Source: an uncultured Collinsella sp.
GTDB taxonomy: Bacteria; Actinomycetota; Coriobacteriia; Coriobacteriales; Coriobacteriaceae
Direction of reading: 5' to 3'
Assembly (NCBI GenBank): GCA_902465015.1
Contig: CABQLK010000059.1
Location: 1-9,284, forward strand
Length of the DNA stretch: 9,284 nt
Made by a program: the position numbers and the translations under genes. The notes beneath the pieces are model-generated. The model was given only the letters and a program-made list of their open reading frames with translations, did not search any database and was not told where the DNA came from. Each line of letters begins with the position of its first letter. Position 1 is the stretch's first letter. Positions 6,012-9,284 of this stretch are shown one piece after another.

Positions 6012-7487
6012 CTACAGCGCCATCGTGCGGGCGCGATCGATGCGCGCCAGGCAGTCGTCGCGGCCGACGAGCGCCATGGTCTCGCCCAGCGGAGGGCTCA
6101 CCATGTTGCCGCAGACTGCGACGCGCACGGCCTGGAACACCACGCGCTTCTTAAGGTCCATCTGCTCGGGCAGCGGCTCAAGCGCGGCGTCGATGGCCTC
6201 GGCAGTCCACTCGTCCACGCCCTCGAGCGCGGCCTTGGCGGCATCCAGAATGGAACCCATGCCTTCCTTGGCCAGGCCCTTGTTGACGGACTTCTCGTCA
6301 TACTCGAGCGTCTCGGCCGTAGCAAAGATGGGGGCGGCGACGGTCACGGCGTCGGCAGGCATCTTGGTGCGTGGCTTGACGATGGCGGCAAGCGCGTCGA
6401 TCCAGTCCTCGCCGTACTCGACATTACCCTCGATGAGACCCGCCTCGTGCAGCTCGGGGACCATGATCTCGTCGGCAAACTGAGCATCGGACATGCCGTT
6501 GATGTACTCGGCATTGACCCAGTCGAGCTTTTTGGGGTCGAAGGTCGCCGGGTTCTTGGAAATGCGGTCGAGCGAGAACTTGCTGGCCAGGACATCGCGC
6601 GGGATGATCGTGGTCTCGCCGTCGAGCGACCAGCCGAGCAGTGCCAGATAGTTGACGAAGGCGTCGGACAGGTAGCCGGCGTCGCGGTACTCCTCCACCG
6701 AGGTGGCGCCGTGGCGCTTGGAGAGCTTCTTGCCGTCAGCGCCCAGGATCATGGAGATGTGGGCGAACGTGGGCACGGGCGCGCCGAGGGCCTCGTAGAC
6801 CATGACCTGACGCGGGGTGTTGGACAAGTGGTCGTCGCCGCGGATGACATGAGTGATCTTCATCATGGCGTCATCGACGACGGTCGCGAAGTTGTACGTG
6901 GGCGTGCCATCGGAGCGGAAGATGACAAAGTCGTCGAGCTCCTTGGCGTCAAAGGTTACCTCGCCGTGGACGGCGTCGTGGATAACGACGTCGCCGCGGT
7001 CCTCGGGCACCTTGATGCGTAGGACGTAGGACTCGCCGGCCTCGATGCGACGGCGGGCCTCCTCGGGATCAAGATCGCGGCAACGGCGCTGATAGCCCTG
7101 GAAGGGGTCCTTGCGCTCCTGCGCGGCCTTGCGGTCGGCGTCGAGCTGCTCCTTGGTGCAGAAGCAGGGATAGGCCTTGCCCTCGTCCCAAAGCTTCTGG
7201 GCGGCCTGCTTGTACAGGTCCAGGCGCTCGGTCTGGGCGTAGGGGCCAAAATCGCCGCCCACCTCGGGACCCTCGTCCCAGTCCAGGCCCAGCCAGCGCA
7301 TGGCGCGCAGGATGATCTGCGTGTTCTCGTCGGTGGAGCGGGTGGGGTCGGTGTCGTCGATGCGCAGGATGAAGGTGCCGCCGTTTGCGCGGGCGAAAGC
7401 CCAGTTATAGATAGCGGTGCGGGCGCCGCCGATGTGCAGCTTGCCCGTCGGTGAGGGTGCAAAGCGGACGCGAACGTCTGATGCCAT
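6012..7487 (-). CDS. gltX: Glutamyl-tRNA synthetase
   Basis: This 491-residue class I aminoacyl-tRNA synthetase attaches glutamate to tRNA(Glu). The catalytic Rossmann fold contains the HIGH-type signature PSPTGKLHIGG (11-21) and the KMSKS-type loop KKLSKRHG (253-260). A zinc-binding set like that of E. coli GluRS is present: C108 and C110 in PCFCT, then Y132 and C136 in GYQRRC. The C-terminal third is the helical anticodon-binding region. The length is usual. An in-frame ATG at 7526 would add 13 residues. The ATG at 7487 is preferred because GAGGAGA (7499-7493) lies five bases upstream and the protein then begins MASDVRVRFAPSPTG, as the family does. The gene is a single-gene unit, divergent from metK and with its own terminator. 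Whether it also charges tRNA(Gln) for the amidotransferase route cannot be decided from what I can see. Confidence 0.97.
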   Translation of the reverse strand: MASDVRVRFAPSPTGKLHIGGARTAIYNWAFARANGGTFILRIDDTDPTRSTDENTQIILRAMRWLGLDWDEGPEVGGDFGPYAQTERLDLYKQAAQKLWDEGKAYPCFCTKEQLDADRKAAQERKDPFQGYQRRCRDLDPEEARRRIEAGESYVLRIKVPEDRGDVVIHDAVHGEVTFDAKELDDFVIFRSDGTPTYNFATVVDDAMMKITHVIRGDDHLSNTPRQVMVYEALGAPVPTFAHISMILGADGKKLSKRHGATSVEEYRDAGYLSDAFVNYLALLGWSLDGETTIIPRDVLASKFSLDRISKNPATFDPKKLDWVNAEYINGMSDAQFADEIMVPELHEAGLIEGNVEYGEDWIDALAAIVKPRTKMPADAVTVAAPIFATAETLEYDEKSVNKGLAKEGMGSILDAAKAALEGVDEWTAEAIDAALEPLPEQMDLKKRVVFQAVRVAVCGNMVSPPLGETMALVGRDDCLARIDRARTMAL

Positions 7488-7527
7488 GGAAATCTCCTCG
7501 ATTGCAGGATGGATGTCTAACCGCACC

Positions 7528-7533
7528 AGTATA
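7528..7533 (-). promoter_or_regulatory. Candidate gltX -10 box
   Basis: On the minus strand TATACT (7533-7528) matches the -10 consensus at five of six positions. It would place the transcript start about 34 bases before the gltX ATG. The -35 is weak: TTGTGC lies 19 bases upstream, a long spacer. Confidence 0.4.
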
Positions 7534-7567
7534 AAGCATCAAAGCAACCTCCGCACAAAGGGCGCCG

Positions 7568-7665
7568 ACCTACTCATTGGGGACAGACTTAAATGACCAT
7601 TCTTTGGGCAACCTGTCGACACTTAGGTAAGGCCGATCATTTAAGTCTGTCCCCAATGAGTAGGT
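7568..7665. repeat. Palindromic intergenic element D
   Basis: The 29-base arm at 7568-7596 is perfectly inverted at 7637-7665. The centre is 40 bases, or 36 if the next C-G pair after one mismatch is counted. Inside the centre, ACCT/AGGT and the palindrome TGTCGACA can form a small secondary structure. Each arm carries TCATT and AATGA (7574-7578 and 7592-7596), a possible internal hairpin. It lies between the divergent gltX and metK start regions, so it cannot be serving as the terminator of either gene. Confidence 0.9.
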
Positions 7666-7697
7666 GCGGAAAGGGTGTGAATGTTTGATTTACGCGC

Positions 7698-7703
7698 TAT
7701 GAT
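7698..7703 (+). promoter_or_regulatory. Candidate metK -10 box
   Basis: TATGAT matches the -10 consensus at five of six positions and would start a leader of about 60 bases before metK. I see no good -35 hexamer at the usual spacing; the bases there read TGTGAA or GTGTGA. The box lies 33 bases beyond palindrome D. Confidence 0.4.
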
Positions 7704-7721
7704 GTGCCCTTGCATAGAGAG

Positions 7722-7765
7722 CCCGGCGGAATGGTAACGGTCGCTGGGACACGTTTTTGAAAGGA
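7722..7765 (+). promoter_or_regulatory. Structured metK leader with ribosome binding site
   Basis: CCCGGCG (7722-7728) pairs with CGCTGGG (7742-7748), seven pairs including one G-U, enclosing about 13 bases. The ribosome site GAAAGGA (7759-7765) follows, five bases before the metK ATG. metK leaders in other bacteria carry SAM-sensing riboswitches (SAM-III in lactic acid bacteria, SAM-VI in Bifidobacterium). I cannot match this leader to either consensus, so a regulatory role is only a possibility. Confidence 0.35.
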
Positions 7766-7770
7766 CAATC

Positions 7771-9051
7771 ATGTCAGAAGAACTTCGTTCCATCCCACCC
7801 CAACACGGGTCCTTTGTTTTTACGTCGGAGTCGGTGACCGAAGGTCATCCCGATAAGATCGCTGACCAGATCAGCGACGCCGTCCTCGACGCAATCCTCG
7901 CCAAAGAAATAGAGCTCCAGGAGCAGGGCTACATCGCCCCCAACGGCGTGCCTGCCAACGTGGAGAACGTCCGCTGCGCCTGCGAGACCCTCGTGACCAC
8001 CGGCACCGTCATTGTCGCCGGCGAGATTCGCACCCAGGCCTACGTCGACGTGCAGGAAATCGCCCGCGGCGTTATCCGCCGCATTGGCTACAACCGTGCC
8101 AAGTTCGGTTTTGACTGCGATACCTGCGGCGTTATGAGCCTCATCCATGAGCAGTCCCCCGATATCGCCCAGGGCGTCGACGAGTCCTTCGAGACCCAGA
8201 CCGGCGCTACCACCGACCCGATCGACCTGATCGGTGCCGGCGACCAGGGCATGATGTTCGGTTATGCCTCCAACGAGACCAAGACCCTCATGCCCATGCC
8301 GCACTACCTGGCGAGCCGCCTGGCCGAGCGCCTGGCCGCCGTGCGTCACGACGGCACCCTCGCCTATCTGCGTCCCGACGGCAAGACCCAGGTCACCGTG
8401 CGCTACGAGGAAGGCAAGCCCGTCGAGGTCACGACCATCGTCATCTCCACGCAGCACGCCGCCGAGATCGAGGACATGGGCAAGATCAAGGCCGACCTCA
8501 TCGAACACGTCATCACCCCGGTCATGGCCGCCGAGAACATGCCGTGGGACAACGCGGACATCTACGTGAACCCCACCGGTCGCTTTGTCGTGGGCGGCCC
8601 CATGGGCGACACGGGCCTGACCGGCCGCAAGATCATCGTCGACACCTACGGCGGCTACGGCCGTCACGGCGGCGGTGCCTTTAGCGGAAAGGACTGCACC
8701 AAGGTCGACCGCTCCGCCGCATATGCCGCGCGCTGGGTCGCCAAGAACGTGGTCGCCGCCGGTCTGGCCGACCGCTGCGAAGTCGAGCTTGCCTACGCCA
8801 TCGGCGTTTCCAAGCCCCTCTCAATCATGGTCGACACCTTCGGTACCGCACATGTTGCCGAGGACAAGATCGTCGAGGCCGTAGAGAAGACCTTCGACCT
8901 GCGCCCGGGCGCCATCATCCGCGACCTGGACCTGCGTCGCCCCATCTACGAAAAGACGGCAGCCTACGGTCACTTCGGCCGCGAAGACGCCGACTTCACC
9001 TGGGAGAAAACCGATCGAGTCGAAGAACTCAAAGCAGCCTGCGGCCTGTAA
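7771..9051 (+). CDS. metK: S-adenosylmethionine synthetase
   Basis: This 426-residue cytoplasmic enzyme makes S-adenosylmethionine from methionine and ATP, supplying methyl groups to enzymes such as RsmB encoded nearby. Diagnostic motifs are TEGHPDKIADQISDAVLD (23-40), GAGDQGMMFGYA (155-166) and GGGAFSGKD (300-308), followed by TKVDRSAAYAARW (310-322). It is longer than E. coli MetK (384). About 18 extra residues lie between DAIL and ACET (around 44-68), and about 10 more lie just before GAGDQG, in the region of the mobile active-site loop. Residue 309 is Cys where E. coli has Pro. The start has GAAAGGA five bases upstream. Its C-rich third codon positions suggest high expression. Transcription probably begins near 7710 and ends at the hairpin at 9091. 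Confidence 0.98.
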   Translation: MSEELRSIPPQHGSFVFTSESVTEGHPDKIADQISDAVLDAILAKEIELQEQGYIAPNGVPANVENVRCACETLVTTGTVIVAGEIRTQAYVDVQEIARGVIRRIGYNRAKFGFDCDTCGVMSLIHEQSPDIAQGVDESFETQTGATTDPIDLIGAGDQGMMFGYASNETKTLMPMPHYLASRLAERLAAVRHDGTLAYLRPDGKTQVTVRYEEGKPVEVTTIVISTQHAAEIEDMGKIKADLIEHVITPVMAAENMPWDNADIYVNPTGRFVVGGPMGDTGLTGRKIIVDTYGGYGRHGGGAFSGKDCTKVDRSAAYAARWVAKNVVAAGLADRCEVELAYAIGVSKPLSIMVDTFGTAHVAEDKIVEAVEKTFDLRPGAIIRDLDLRRPIYEKTAAYGHFGREDADFTWEKTDRVEELKAACGL

Positions 9052-9090
9052 TTAAGAACCGCTAAGGTCACAACAACATATGCACTTTCA

Positions 9091-9125
9091 AAAGAAGTAC
9101 CGGTCCCAACCGGTACTTCTTTTTT
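9091..9125 (+). terminator. Intrinsic terminator of metK
   Basis: AAAGAAGTACCGG (9091-9103) pairs perfectly with CCGGTACTTCTTT (9110-9122) around TCCCAA, and T residues continue to 9125. The stem begins 39 bases after the metK stop. The A-run on its left side means it could also act on a minus-strand transcript entering from the right. Confidence 0.93.
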
Positions 9126-9284
9126 ATCTAACCGGTGGTGAAGATGAGCCACTGCGGGACATGGAATAGGTCACCAGCCAATGAATTTTGGAGCACACGC
9201 GCCTCTACCATGTATCCTTAGTCCCGAGGGCGGGGCATAAGGTCGGTCGCGAGTTCCGCACGAGCCGGAGAGCACTTAATGTGC
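9126..9284 (+). other. Possible promoter and leader of a gene or RNA beyond the right edge
   Basis: No complete gene fits here. A weak promoter-like pair, TTGGAG (9188-9193) and TATCCT (9213-9218), has a 19-base spacer. After it comes a small hairpin, CCCG-AGGG-CGGG (9223-9234), and then CCGGAGAG (9265-9272) six bases before an ATG at 9279. The last bases, GCAC-TTAAT-GTGC (9272-9284), could equally be a hairpin cut by the window end. I cannot tell whether this is the start of a coding gene or part of a non-coding RNA. Confidence 0.25.

Noticed and set aside
5976..7022. Plus-strand open frame (348 codons) opposite gltX
   Set aside because: Shadow of gltX; low-complexity His/Val/Gly-rich product, and it runs through the gltX terminator.
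7488..7526. Upstream ATG of gltX at 7526
   Set aside because: The strong GAGGAGA site lies after it, directly before the ATG at 7487, and the candidate -10 box almost touches 7526.
5831..7665. Palindromes as a CRISPR array or tRNA-like genes
   Set aside because: There are no regularly spaced direct repeats, and no cloverleaf, anticodon arm or CCA end.
7774..8667. Minus-strand open frame (297 codons) opposite metK
   Set aside because: Shadow of metK; repetitive Gly/Asp/His/Val composition and no ribosome site.

Overview
The window looks like chromosomal DNA of a moderately high-GC actinobacterium. My best guess is the class Coriobacteriia, Collinsella or a close relative. This rests on the feel of the protein sequences and on the neighbourhood metK / priA-def-fmt-rsmB, an arrangement typical of Actinobacteria. 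No marker that fixes the genus is present, so the assignment is inference.

Layout, left to right. Positions 1-55 appear to be the extreme end of an IS3-family (IS150-like) insertion sequence that continues off the left edge. A palindromic element (A) follows at 101-167. Then four minus-strand genes run right to left: priA (5800-3374, replication restart helicase), def (3355-2819, peptide deformylase), fmt (2491-1571, Met-tRNA formyltransferase) and rsmB (1574-174, 16S rRNA m5C methyltransferase). def follows priA after 18 bases, and fmt and rsmB overlap by an ATGA. The 327-base def-fmt gap holds palindrome B and a minus-strand intrinsic terminator. Palindrome C lies between priA and the minus-strand gltX (7487-6012, glutamyl-tRNA synthetase), next to the gltX terminator. 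Palindrome D sits in the divergent gap between gltX and the plus-strand metK (7771-9051, S-adenosylmethionine synthetase), which ends in a strong terminator. The last ~160 bases hold a possible promoter and leader of something beyond the right edge.

The genes are housekeeping and functionally linked. Fmt formylates initiator Met-tRNA and Def removes the formyl group from new proteins. RsmB uses the S-adenosylmethionine made by MetK to modify 16S rRNA. GltX charges tRNA with glutamate, and PriA restarts stalled replication forks. All six proteins keep their key catalytic motifs.

The unexpected signal is between the genes. Each of the four gaps of 150 bases or more to the left of metK carries one large inverted repeat. 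B, C and D have near-perfect 29-35 bp arms around a 36-40 nt loop, and A is a shorter relative (15 bp arms, 37 nt loop). Arm sequences differ from element to element, but B, C and D share GGGAC/GTCCC blocks. This looks like a set of related but diverged non-autonomous palindromic elements, possibly REP/BIME- or MITE-like. Other points of note are a perfect beta-clamp-binding pentapeptide (QLSLF) at the N-terminus of PriA, an insertion in MetK, a divergent SAM-binding motif in RsmB, and a small structured leader in front of metK.
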